A stretch of 64,000 bases of DNA, taken from positions 1,798,001 through 1,862,000 of the forward strand of contig JANCIK010000004.1 of NCBI GenBank assembly GCA_028532985.1, read 5' to 3'. Under the pieces are notes generated by a model. It saw only the letters and a list, made by a program, of their open reading frames with translations, was not told where the DNA came from and did not search any database. This document shows, in pieces, positions 33,760 through 45,400 of this stretch (positions are counted from its first letter, which is position 1; every line of letters begins with the position of its first letter). Origin of the DNA: Stropharia rugosoannulata (Eukaryota > Basidiomycota > Agaricomycetes > Agaricales > Strophariaceae). The translations under genes and the position numbers were made by a program.

Positions 33760-36164
33760 ATGCAAGAACCAGAATTATACGACTCGGAAGACGACGCTTT
33801 GGAGGACCTCTATGACGAAGACGACGCCGATGGAGATGTTGATGCCGATGCGGACGGGGACGGAGATATGGAGGACGACCAGGGTGATCCTATTCTCAAC
33901 ATGGGTCAAGACGACGGCGGGGACGACGGAACGACGGACGGTGATGATGTGTGTGTAGAAGCCCCTTCCTCTATGTAATATAACGCTTAATTCTCTCTGC
34001 ATAATAGGAGTCGGCCACAGAAGATTCAGACGAAGAAGAAGAAGACCAGGACGAGGACGATGAGGAGGAGGAGGACGAACGAGATCCATCTTTGGATTTG
34101 GGTTTAACAGAGGAGCTGCCGCCACCGCCCAGTGACCACGAATCAAGTGTAGATACCAGGATGGTTTCTTCTTCGCCCCAGGGTGAGTAATACTCAGTCA
34201 AGTACCTTCCATATGAGTATGCATAGGTTGAAATATATTTTAGCGCCCACATCGCCTGCTCGCCGGCGCTCTCTGTCCCCTGCTCACCGCCGGCGAAGGG
34301 TACTAGCGTTCCCGCTGGAGACTTCACCGAGGTCGTTTATTGTTGAGGCTATATGCGCCATACCTCACCCAGTCCCAACACACGCTCTGGCATCCTCGGC
34401 ATGTATGACCCACCTACTCACTGGCTCGGACGACGGTTACATCCGCGACTATGACATATTTGCTGCTGTGAATAGCAAGAATTTTCTAACAGCGCCACAG
34501 CGACAGCATGCTGGTGTTGTCGAAGGCTTAATGAAGTCGGGCCAACTGCGGTTTTGGTGGGAAAACCCACCATTCAACGAGCATGGCAAATCAGGGCTTC
34601 AGATGGACGGAGAGCCCAACTTGGCTCCTGTGTATAGTCTGACTATGCAGTCCGATGCTCTATGGGCCCTTGCAGGTACAAACGTAAGTAATATACTATA
34701 TTTCTACTTATTATGTTTCTACTTATACGCGTGTATACTCAATTTTTATCTAGACTGGAAATATCAATTTGTTTACGCTTCGCCATGATCCTGGCAAACT
34801 ATGCCATGTTATGAGCGGACATAATCGTATGCCAGTGTCGTCCCTCTGTATGGATTATGACGAAAAGGGATATTTCAGCGGAGGCTGGGACGGCGTGGCT
34901 ATTGTTTGTGTTTAACTCTCATATCCTATCCATATATTAATTTTCCCTTTAGCAATGGGATCTTAACACTGGTCAAAATGTTCGGAATTTTACTGCTCAT
35001 AATGCCTATCTTACAGGCGTTGCTCTGAGACCTATGGCACCATACTTTAATCCAACGCCTACGCCTATATACCACTCAAGTCAACAGGCTACTACTACAT
35101 CTGATCAAACGCAACAAGGCACTGACGCCATGGAAGTAAGCCCAGTTGCACCAGCGGATGAAAATACTGAGCAGCCGAATTTTCTTCCCAAACTAGACGA
35201 CTCCTCCCTTATAGCGATGGAGTCGGACACGCGTTCAGATGCATCCTTCGATCCCCTCTTTGACGATGTACCAGAAGAGCCATCAAGGCACCATCAACCC
35301 ACAGAGTCCAAGCTTGCTATTCCTGGTACTTCTCAAGTACAGTCAACTTTCTTCACGCGCGAGCCCGTGGCGTCTACAATACCCCCGCCGAAAGGCGCCC
35401 CTCCTCTGATAGATGCCACGTCCTATCAGACATATTCACCAGACATTTTATTGACTGCTTTCATCGATGGACAAGTCATCCTGTGGGACAGACGCGTTCA
35501 GACAAGTGGTAGAGGTGTTGGGCGGTTATGGATGAACGAAAAAACTCCTCCATGGTGTCTGTCTGTATGTGATGTTTTTAGCAAAATGTCAGGTACTAAA
35601 AGACTGTTTCTAGGCGTGTTGGTCTGCAGATGGTTCGCAAATTTATGCAGGCAGGCGAAACGGTACAGTTGATGTCTGGGACGTCCGGGTTCTTGGACAA
35701 TCAGGTCCTGTCAACACGCCCCGTTTAATGAAGACGCTTCGTAACCCAGCAAGTTCGGGAGTTGTGTCATGCGTAGTTCCCTTCCCAGATTGCAGGCATC
35801 TCGCATGGTAAACCCCCTATTTTTATTTTTATTTTCTTTGGAAAATACCAATCAAATCTGAAATAGCGCATCCGTTGATAATATTCGTCTGTGGAATGTT
35901 GCAGAAAGTGCGGACTCTGATGGAATTTCCAAAAGCAAGAGCGGGGTTCAATTCCGGATTATTCCTGGACATCACGGCGGGTACATATCTCAGATGGGTA
36001 CGTAGTCGTACTGTACTACACACGACACTGGTTTGCAAGTGCTGATATCTTGTTTAGTAGTCGACCCGGGATGCCGGTTCCTTGTAAGTGCAAGTAGCAA
36101 TCGTGGGTTGCATGGCGATTCTACGCGTACAGTCTTCGTGCACGACATAAAACGAGTTGGCTAG
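33760..36164 (+). CDS. SPT8: SAGA complex WD40 subunit Spt8
   Basis: Spt8 is the SAGA subunit that contacts TBP. The N-terminus is extremely acidic (MQEPELYDSEDDALEDLYDEDD..., then EDSDEEEEDQDEDDEEEEDERD), as in yeast Spt8. WD repeats follow: FIVEAICAIPHPVPTHALAS, LLTGSDDGYIRDYDIF, APVYSLTMQSDALWALAGT, and GNINLFTLRHDPGKLCHVM. Further on are SGGWDGVAIQWDLNTGQNVRNFTAH, LLTAFIDGQVILWDRR, GSQIYAGRRNGTVDVWDVR, and ASVDNIRLWNV. The end is VSASSNRGLHGDSTRTVFVHDIKRVG. A large Ser/Pro/Gln-rich insertion (about residues 360-520) lies between the fourth and fifth repeats. Seven or eight short introns. It is divergent from SRP54 with 112 bp between starts. Confidence 0.93.
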
Positions 36165-36337
36165 TAAAAGTACAATTTCTCTGATTCAGTCCGTCACTGT
36201 CGACGGAGAATGGGCACGCATATTATATATTGTGATAAAAAAAAACATGTAATATTACGAGCTAGAAAGTTTTATAATACAAAGATAATCAATCAACAGT
36301 ACGATAGAAATCAATAAACTACACGAGCAGCTCTGCA

Positions 36338-39300
36338 TCAAAGTGGCCACTGTTGTGGCCAAGCATTAGGTGTTCGGGGATTTAATGGTGGAGGCATAGG
36401 TGGGTGCTGGGGCGGAAACGGTGGACGATGTGATGGTGTTTGATATCCATATGAATGATGTGGTGCAGGTGGGGGAGCAAAGCTGGGCGGAGCCTGAGAC
36501 ATAAATGGTGTTTGACCGCCACCATAGGGGTTAGGTGTTCGACCCATTTGTCGAACAGAAACATGACCTGGAGTAGCGCCTCCAGTCCTAGCAGGTGTAC
36601 GTAAGCCTGCGCCGTAAGGTGTCTTTCCGCCAGCAACAGCAAGGTTCTGGGATTCATGCAGATGTCTAGGGAAAAACTAAGTAAGATATAGTACACGAAT
36701 GAAATAAATAGACATACCTGACTTTGAAAGCATCACATAGCTCAGGCACTCCGACTGCTGCTGCGTCAAAGAGAAAGTAGGCTTCAGGGGCGACTCGTAC
36801 AGGCTAACATTTTTACAGACGGTAAGAATCCTACGTGAAGAGGGAAATCAAGAAGGCGTACCCATGTTTGAACAGTGGCATTTTTGTTAGCCAAGAAACA
36901 CAGACTGAAATGGCCTGGACGTTTGCGATTAAGCGTAAAGCCATACATACTTTTCGCCGGATTAGCGGCCAAGAAGTTCTTCAGGAATAGATCTACAGTG
37001 AAAATGAGCCGATTTACTATTGAAAAGACTGGTTGTACGTACGTAGTTCATCCTCCGAACCGTGTTTATACTTTTCGTGAGCCATTAATTCTTCGACGCG
37101 TCTTGCCATTGCTTGAACATGGTTTACTATGAGTTCATCAAGATCGGAATAGGTATGCCTCTCGTCAACGCGAAGTTGTCCAGCAACACTTTGACCAGTT
37201 GGATCTGCATTGACTTCGGTCACATCTGTCAAAGAAGAGTTCAGCCATGAATAAACGGTGTACATGCGGTGAGCTGACCGATGTGTTGATAAAGCTTGTC
37301 ATCGACTTTCCATGTCACAGCAAGATGGTCGATACCCTTCGACGAGGGCCTGATAACCACGTCGCCGCGCTGCTGCTTTTCAAGGTAAGCCTCAGCTTGC
37401 GCCGTGTTAAAATTGTGGAAGTTCGGATGCTTGATCACGCGACGGCCACGATCATTCTCTGCTCTTTTCTTCCTGGCAAGCATTTCTTGATCTTTCTTGT
37501 GTCGCGCACTATCCCATGTCTTGTCGACACCCCGTCGCCTATATGCGCTGTTACCTTTAGCAAGATCTGCTGGGCGGCAGGAAAGATGTAAAACGAGTTC
37601 ATCAGTAGCCAAGTGGAGTTGAATTTCTTGAACCGAGCATGTTATAGTTTGTCCTTTCTTGACAACTTTATGCGGCTTCTCTCCTGTTTCAGTTAAAAAT
37701 CCAGAATCGATTGTACCCTCCACACCAGAATCAAGCCGAGCAATAACGGTGTCCCCCTGTATGCGGAATACTTGGGCAGTGACAATATGGCCAGACCCGA
37801 GAGTTCTTTCAGTCTCTCCTGTGAGCATTGTTAAAACCTCCCACTCTGAAGGAAGTTTGAATCTATCGCGTTTCTCGGAGAATGGCTGGAGAAGTTCTTC
37901 ACGTATAACGTTAAGCGTATGACGCTTTTGGTCGTGATTAGCTTCGTATAAGCTGATTGCAAACTCATCGAGGTTGAGCTCCAATAACTTCCTCTCCCGA
38001 TCCTTATCGTTCATGATAGCAGTCACAACTTGTGAAGGATGTTCGTCATGGATATCTTCTTCGTCTAATTCAAGTGCATCTGTGGCCATCTTCCGAGCTA
38101 GTTCATAATCCTCTGGATGAATTCTGGTGTCGTCCAAGGGGTCTGGGGCATTTTCATCGTCAGGCCGATATTTACCAGACTTCGGGTCACGATCTTGAAT
38201 GACTCGCAGGAATCCAGAAGCATTGAGAAAGATTTTTGTAGTTAGCAAGCCGGCTTTTATGAATTGGTCACGGTTGACTATTGTCCCGCCCTGCCACATA
38301 TAATGAGCTTCAAATTTCGAAATTAATACGAAACCACTCACTTGGGCAGCTATCTTTTTTACTAGAAGTTGAGCCTTGCGTGGACCTAAGCCGCAAACAA
38401 AGGGAAGGAGGTGTTGATAATAAGTGTCAGTCACCGCTCGATTAATATCGACGCCGACTTTATTGGTAACATCGACCAGCACATGTTCAAATGTAGTCAA
38501 AAGCTTCTCTTTAGACACCTGGTGAAAAGAGTAAGCAGTTTACTTATTTTACCACAATACCTGGACTAACCAGTTGCTGATACTCGTCATCAAAAGTTAT
38601 CGCGGTGATATCTGAGCCCAGCGCAGCAAACTCGTTCAGCGGACTCTGGACGTAGCGAGCCAACCCAACACAGTACTTTGCAGTGGGGGACATAGAATTG
38701 AATTCGGCGGCTGCTCTTTTACTGTGCTGATAGATACGAGCAACATCGTCGTTCACGAAGATAGTAGGGATATCAAAAGCGGGATCATTCGAGGACTGCC
38801 AACTTTGATCCTCCATGTTTCCATTTGAGCCTCGGAACATCTCTTTTACAAGATGGGAAAGTTTCAGCGTGGCGATACTAAACCCTCCTACTACCGCGAC
38901 ATCAGGTTTTCGACGATTGATGAAGTCGACGAATTCATCCTTGTTATCCTGGTCATGCAGATTATCTATCTTTGTATGCTCCCGCATGCGTCCTGCCTCG
39001 TCGAGATAGACCAGGGTAATGGCATCCTTGTGCGGATCGCCTTTGCCCCAAGAAATGGCAAGTACGGAACACGCGAACTCTCCATATTTCAGTTCGCGAG
39101 TCAGGTAGGGCGCTATATCAATACGCTGCATGTTGTTAGGTTAGATGATGCATTAAAAGGGCGACACTCTTACAGAACGAAGTACTTCGCCGCACTTGTT
39201 AGTAATGAAATCCTCTGCATCCTCCCGCAAATATTCTCGTATCCATTTAGTTCCAGCTGGAATAAGATGCTGATCAATTACTTCTTGAACAACTAATGAA

Positions 39301-41607
39301 CGCTCCACATTCCATGCTTTGGCAGATTCACTAAAGTTGTCGGAAGAAAATGCATCGAAAAGTCTCCGTTCAATGTCAGACTTGACGTCAGGTGAAATAT
39401 TAATGGACACAGTGACTAGATGCTGAGCTTCTGCGGCGAATATATGCAAAAATTCAGCAGTTCTTCCTAATACTTCGCTGATAGGTTTTTGCGAAATATA
39501 TTTGAAACTCTGGATGTAGAGCACTGTAAGAGTCCGGAATCCCGATGTGAGCAAAGGTTGAACTTACAAAACAGGGATGGCCATCATCGATTTTAATGAC
39601 ACCGCGTTCCGTAGGTTCTACAGTGAAACGAGCATGTTCTTTGAAGATTTGACGCATTTGGTGGCGCAAAAGAGGGTCTTTGCCAAGCTCAGTCGCAAGT
39701 ATCATGCGCGCCTTGCGAAGGAGTTCCTCAGGCGTCTGCGCCTTCGAAGGATCTGGATCAGAGAACTGCTCTGCGTATGCAACCGGATTGAAGTCCAAGT
39801 CGTCTATGAAGTGTACATGATGGCGCGCCAAAAAATTCAAGACAACTTGATGAGGTTGAATACCAAATTTCTGAGAAGATTATAAGCGAATGTCCCATCA
39901 AAATGCTAGCCAGAAAAGGACATACTTCGGAAAGTTTAGATACAACACTCTTTTTGGCGACCTCGTATGCAGACAGTCGACTAGGCATCTTTCGTCTCTT
40001 AACCGACGCTTCTGGTTCCTCATCGTCGTGAAACCTGAACTCATTCGCAACATCTTGTTTTTTATCCTTGTACTTCATCGACAGCCATTCCGTTGCGTCA
40101 GTGACAACCTCGACACTTTCAAGTTGCGGCAGTATCTCGTCCTCGAAATATTCATCCTTTACTTGAAGACGTTCGTATGAAGCTGTCAGAGTGCGCCGCC
40201 GCTCAAGAAGATTCCTGAATTGTTCCCCTAAACGATTAATGCGCCACAGTTCACTGTTATTAAGTAGTTCAGTCCTGTCACTAATTTTGTTGACGTCGAA
40301 GTGGCAGGTATAGTCACGCTTGTGCGCCCATATGTAGGGAACCTCGTACTCTTCTATAAATAATTGCTGGAGAACGTACGTGACGGCCATAACAAGTGGT
40401 CCTTGGAGGTGCGGTTGAGTACTAAGTGGCGAGAAGAACTCTTCTGCTCGAGGTATCTTTTGAGTTACCCACATTGCGGCATCGCCTATGTCGTCTGCCT
40501 TTAAAGGGGTATGGAGGGAAAGATTTGAATACTCGGACAAAGAAGACGTTTCTAGTTGCATCCGTTCTGGAATGTCTTGATGCCTTATAAGGTCGTCATC
40601 GTCAGTTAACATCCTTTTTTGAATTTCTGACGGTTCAAAGACCTATATAGAGCTTAGTAGTGTGCAAAGAAATGGTAGAAAAAGCATTCACATCGTGATA
40701 CTTCATTTCTGCTTTTGGTTGTTCTTCCTCATATTCAGCTTCGTCGTCTCCAATGAGAGCCCAGTCGTATTCATGCCCATCTCCGAACACATCGTGAATC
40801 TCGTCCCAAGCGCTGGATAGAGTCAGAAAATAGCATTTACACAAGCTAAAAATGAAGAAACGCACTTTGCATCAATACCAGCTAACTCTGGTCGTACCCT
40901 AGCTCTTTTGCGACGTATTTGCTCTTGTCGCTTTTCCTGCCGTCGAGCTTCGCGAGCCTCTTCGTTCATGGCAACGCCGCCTTCATCTTCCTCGCTGTCA
41001 TCAATGAAGTCCGACATGTCTTCGTCATCTTCGTCGCCGCGTCGGTCATCATCCCAAATCTTCCGAATATCAGGAACTTCGCGCATCTCCTCCTCGTGGT
41101 CGAAGTCCTCTTCTGACGATTCTATTATTGCGGCTCGTTTGGAAGACGAAGCTGTTGGAGGCGACTCGGAATCACGGTGATGACGAAGGCGAACAAGTCG
41201 ACTCTTCCTTTTGAATGCACCCCCTGTATTCTCTTCCAAGAGCTCCAAGTCATCTTCTTCTAATGTCTCTTCCTCTAATCAAGGATTTCGGATACATAAC
41301 TAGAACGACATGGCACCTGGACCTTAAACCACTTACCACGATGGTGCCTCTTTCTTCGTTTACGACGTTTGCGTGGGGCCTCTTCCTCTTCCCCCTCGTC
41401 CTCTTCATCTTCGTCAACTATGAACCCTTCTCTTATTCGGCGGGCTTCCTCTTCGTCGTCTTCCCCTTCCTCAGAGCTATCGTCGTCATCGGGCATAACA
41501 ACATCACCTTCGCCCTCATCGTCTTCTTCGCCGGATCCTTTCATAGGATCATCGACATCATCCAGGGTTTCTCGCGGAAGGTGCGCGTCTACGTCCGACG
41601 AAGCCAT
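36338..41607 (-). CDS. SPT6: Transcription elongation factor Spt6
   Basis: Spt6 is a histone chaperone travelling with RNA polymerase II. The acidic N-terminus runs MASSDVDAHLPRETLDDVDD...EEDDEGEGD, with basic patches RKRRKRRKRHHRGK. The helix-turn-helix and core regions span about 40600-39150. The YqgF/RNase H-like fold contains ISWGKGDPHKDAITLVYLDEAGRM. The HhH region has DINRAVTDTYYQHLLPFVCGLGPRKAQLLVKKI. The S1 domain is LGSGHIVTAQVFRIQGDTVIARLDSGVEGTI. The tandem SH2 begins RGDVVIRPSSKGIDHLAVTWKVDD, the Arg being the phosphate-binding position. A Gly/Pro/His-rich tail (GRTPNPYGGGQTPF...NAWPQQWPL) closes it. The frame is open to an upstream ATG (41670). I chose 41607 because MASSD fits the acidic start better. 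About 12 introns. Confidence 0.95.
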
Positions 41608-41838
41608 TTTAAGAGTAGAATGCAAGAACTGCAGACTGTCTGAAGTCACAAGTCGACTCCCCAAGTTCATCAGGGTAAAGTTTGGTCCTAACGGTTACGT
41701 AATTGTATACCCACTTTTGCGGCTTTGCCGGCAGTGGGCCTAGGTAGAACCATGATCATGATGGCCACCTTGCTTGCACCTTGCATACATATCTGCTTAT
41801 TATTACCCGCAGATATTTACTTCTAACAGCCATCGTTA

Positions 41839-42369
41839 ATGGAAGGAGATCACACTAAATTTCTTCGCATCGCTCTTGCAGAAGCACGAAAATGTATTCC
41901 TACCCCGTCCGCTTTCTGCGTTGGTTGTGTCCTTGTTGTGCGCTTACCTGATACTCCACCCACCGTCCTCGCCACGGGATTTTCAAGAGAACTACCAGGA
42001 AATACACATGCAGAAGCTAATGCTATCGCGAAAGCTCAGACTCTATCAGCGGAAGACCTATCTGCTTTTTTTCCACACAGCCCCTCTGTCACATTACCCG
42101 ACCTGCTGCTTTCCGTCGATGTATATACTACCTTAGAACCCTGCTCTGTCAGGACTTCAGGCTTATCTCCATGTGCCGATGCCCTTATTGCGTGCAGGGT
42201 CAAGCGGTGCTTTATAGGTGTCGGCGAGCCAGAAGACTTCGTCAAATGCGAAGGCGCGCGAAAGTTGAAAGAGGCTGGTATTGAAGTTACATGGCTAAAG
42301 GGATTAGAAGATGAGTGTCTCTCCATTGCGCGAGGAAACCACGCGAAGGAAGAAAAATCCCAGTCATAA
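41839..42369 (+). CDS. Stand-alone riboflavin-pathway (DRAP) deaminase
   Basis: This is an intronless 176-aa cytidine-deaminase-fold protein. The zinc site is visible as HAEANAI (His and catalytic Glu, about residues 58-64) and LEPCSVRTSGLSPC (two Cys, about 101-114). The rest of the chain, VKRCFIGVGEPEDFVKCEGARKLKEAGIEVTWL, matches the deaminase half of fungal Rib2, which deaminates the diaminopyrimidine ribitylamino phosphate intermediate of riboflavin synthesis. In yeast Rib2 this domain is fused to a pseudouridine synthase. Here it stands alone. Its start is 231 bp from the divergent SPT6 start, and its stop is 63 bp from the NRPS stop. Another pyrimidine deaminase role cannot be excluded. 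Confidence 0.8.
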   Translation: MEGDHTKFLRIALAEARKCIPTPSAFCVGCVLVVRLPDTPPTVLATGFSRELPGNTHAEANAIAKAQTLSAEDLSAFFPHSPSVTLPDLLLSVDVYTTLEPCSVRTSGLSPCADALIACRVKRCFIGVGEPEDFVKCEGARKLKEAGIEVTWLKGLEDECLSIARGNHAKEEKSQS

Positions 42370-42432
42370 TTTAGTTATACATTCATTCTCACAGGCTACA
42401 AGGGTATTAGTTGTAACGAATTATATACTGAA

Positions 42433-45400
42433 TCACAACAATCCTAAAACATATTGGACGTCCTCAGACCAACGGAACATGAGATCATCCGCTTGAACCT
42501 CATCCATTAGGTCTGCAGTGCAATCTACGGACATCATCACGGTATCGGTGTTTTCCATGACAGCAATATCAATGCATAGATCCTCCTTGAGCATAGAAGT
42601 GATATCCAATGCTGCGGCGATGGAACGGTCCGCCCCCGATACTTGCGTAGGGACATAAAAAGGAACCTTGAAGTGAGCGATTAGATGAGGTAATTTTCAA
42701 AAAGAAAAGGGTAACTTACGTCTACGGGCTCCAATATATTGTCAGTGTTTGATATATCGTTTGCGACTTTGACGACGTTAAGAAAAACGTTGCATATTGG
42801 GTTATTGCTACCCCCAACCCATTCGTTGACATGCACTAGATTACTTTGTTCGACCACAGATGTGCGTCTATGGAGATCATTCAGAATGCATGCAACAAGT
42901 TCAAGGGCAGGCATATCAAGCACACGCGCTACATGCATCGGAAGGACATTCATACAAGGTATGGCTAGATCCTCAATGCCATCTATTTCACCTGTCCGTC
43001 CGGATTGCCAGAGCCCAAAGGTTGAGGAAGTGGCTTTCGAAATTTGTGCCTGAACCCGCGCCCAAGATGCTATAAATACGGCTTGCAAGGAAAGGTTCAA
43101 TGAGCGAGCAACTGATTCAAGGCGAGCCGCATTATGTATGGAAGAAATATTGGTCCGCAAAAGCCTCTTAAGCGGAGTCTGTGCGTTTGACTGAGATTTT
43201 AAAACTGGGAAGAATGATGGTATAAAATCCGATGGGAAGGAATTTTTCCAATACTTCTGTTGCTCGTTCAACTGGTGATGATTAGGGCTTGAGTATAGCA
43301 TGAGAAATGGCATCATGTCTCCCGACGCTACAGCCGGCTTGCTAGTGTATAGAGATGATAAGTCATTCATCAATAGCCGCAGACTCCATGCGTCGTACTG
43401 GAAGTGATGGAAATGAAGAATGAGATATGATTCTTCGCTTGAGTGATATAACAGCGCCCTGGCTTGAGGCCGCGACGTGGGTGTTGCCTTCGATACTATG
43501 GACTTCATTCGTTCAAGGAGTGAAGTGCTGACATGTCCAGACAAAACACTCTCCTCAGACCAGCTTTCAAATGATTTGCTGAAGGTAACGATACAGGGTT
43601 GACTATGTCCAGTAGGGCAAACAAACGTCGACCTTAAAATGGGATGGTGATCGAGCAGTGCAAACCAGGAGGCTTTCAATCTTGCCTTATCAATATCCTT
43701 CGGCAGTTGGAAGGGAAAGACATGCTGATAACGAGTGCATTCACTCTTGGCCCACATACCAATAAGCCACTGCATTCCAGACGAAGTGAAGCAGATATTC
43801 TCTATGTCACCAGGTGCTGCGCCAAGTTGGACAGAGATTACGTCCATTTCTTCACTCGGTAGTTCACAGCTCCTTGAGGCAACCGAGGCCATGCCTTTTC
43901 TTGAAGTATTCACGATCTTGATTTTTGAAACCATCTGGGCAATGGTGATACTATTCACAACATCCCTTGCCGCTATCAGAAAGCCTGCCTGTCTAAATTT
44001 CCCAGAGATCTGAATGGCAGTGATGGAGTCAACTCCTAGTGTGACGAGGTGTGTCTCCGGACGTAACAAAGAAAGAGGTGCATTGGTTACAGAAGCAAGT
44101 ATAGAGGTGTAGGTCGCATGATCAATATTTGTTGGAGTGACGACTGTCCGTTGATGGGCCCTATTAGACTGCACTCGACCGTCTTCAATAAAATTGGGAG
44201 GCACGTTGACTGGAGATCGACATCTCGCAAGGATGCCCGGAAACGGAAACGCGATATCATTTGGTTGATCGACAATGTTTGTCAGAAAGTCAATGAAGTC
44301 CGTCGCGATTTGTGCGAGATGCTTGTCGTCGACAAAATTAGGGTCGGATGCGCATTTGATGACAATTGAGCCGTCATGATGGAAGACCTCAATATTCAGG
44401 GGGTACTGAAAAACAATTGAAATTCATTCTAGCAATGTTACAGTGCAAACTTACTTGAATTTTTGCGTCTTGATCACCGGACGTCATATCATATGTCCAG
44501 AGCATGGGACTCTCATTACTTGACTTTTCATCGGTGGCACTTTGATAAAGGAACAGAGAATCCCATAATACATCGGCTCTCATAGCTTTCTGGATGTCGC
44601 GCACAGACACTTGCTGGTAAGGGAGAGCGTAGATGTTATTTTGATGAACTATTCTGAGGAGCGCCAAGTTATCAAGGTCCAATTCAAGGCGAACGCAGCA
44701 GGGAATGGTGTTCTTTGAAGAAAAAAATAGGAGTTAACGCATGACATTTGAAGCTTCTTTTAACATACCAAGACCGGCCCTATCACTTCTTCTGAACCAA
44801 GGATACTTCTACCTGATACCGTGTGCCCAAAAACAATGTCTGGACTGTCTGTATGCTTTCCTATAACCTTCGCCCAAGCGGCTTGAGCGATACATTGCAT
44901 TGTGACGGAGGCTTTACTTATGATGTCTTTGATTCGACTACGGTCAAGCGAGACGCGTCTTTCTAGTACTTTCGAGCTTGCACTTGTCTCAAAATGCATG
45001 CGTGGAAGTCTGCGAGGTTTTAATTCCGCAAGTTGTTGCTTCCAGAACGCGACTCCGTCACGCTGTTGGACCAGTATATGGGGAAGGATTTCGTAGAACT
45101 GTGTCTCGCACTGACACGACCGAGATTGGTAGAATGCCTCCACTGCGTTGAAAAGTAAACCAACAGATGTCCCATCGTACAAGGCATGGTGCATAACGAC
45201 TACCAAAGAGGAGCCTGTTACACCATGATTGTAAAGGCGAACCCAAAAAGGTGGGCGTTTGAAGCTAGTTTCATTATCCAATTTGATGGAATCCAAGAAC
45301 TGACGAAGGGCTTCATGATATTCCTCGATAGACTTGACAGAATGTTCGTTCCAGTCCAAATTCGCCTGACTGTGCGTCGCTTGCACCCAAACTCCGGAAT

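Noticed and set aside
39890..40180. Open frames on the + strand inside SPT6, also 41215-41743
   Set aside because: They are antisense to well-conserved SPT6 exons. The Ser-rich one is the complement of its acidic Glu/Asp run.
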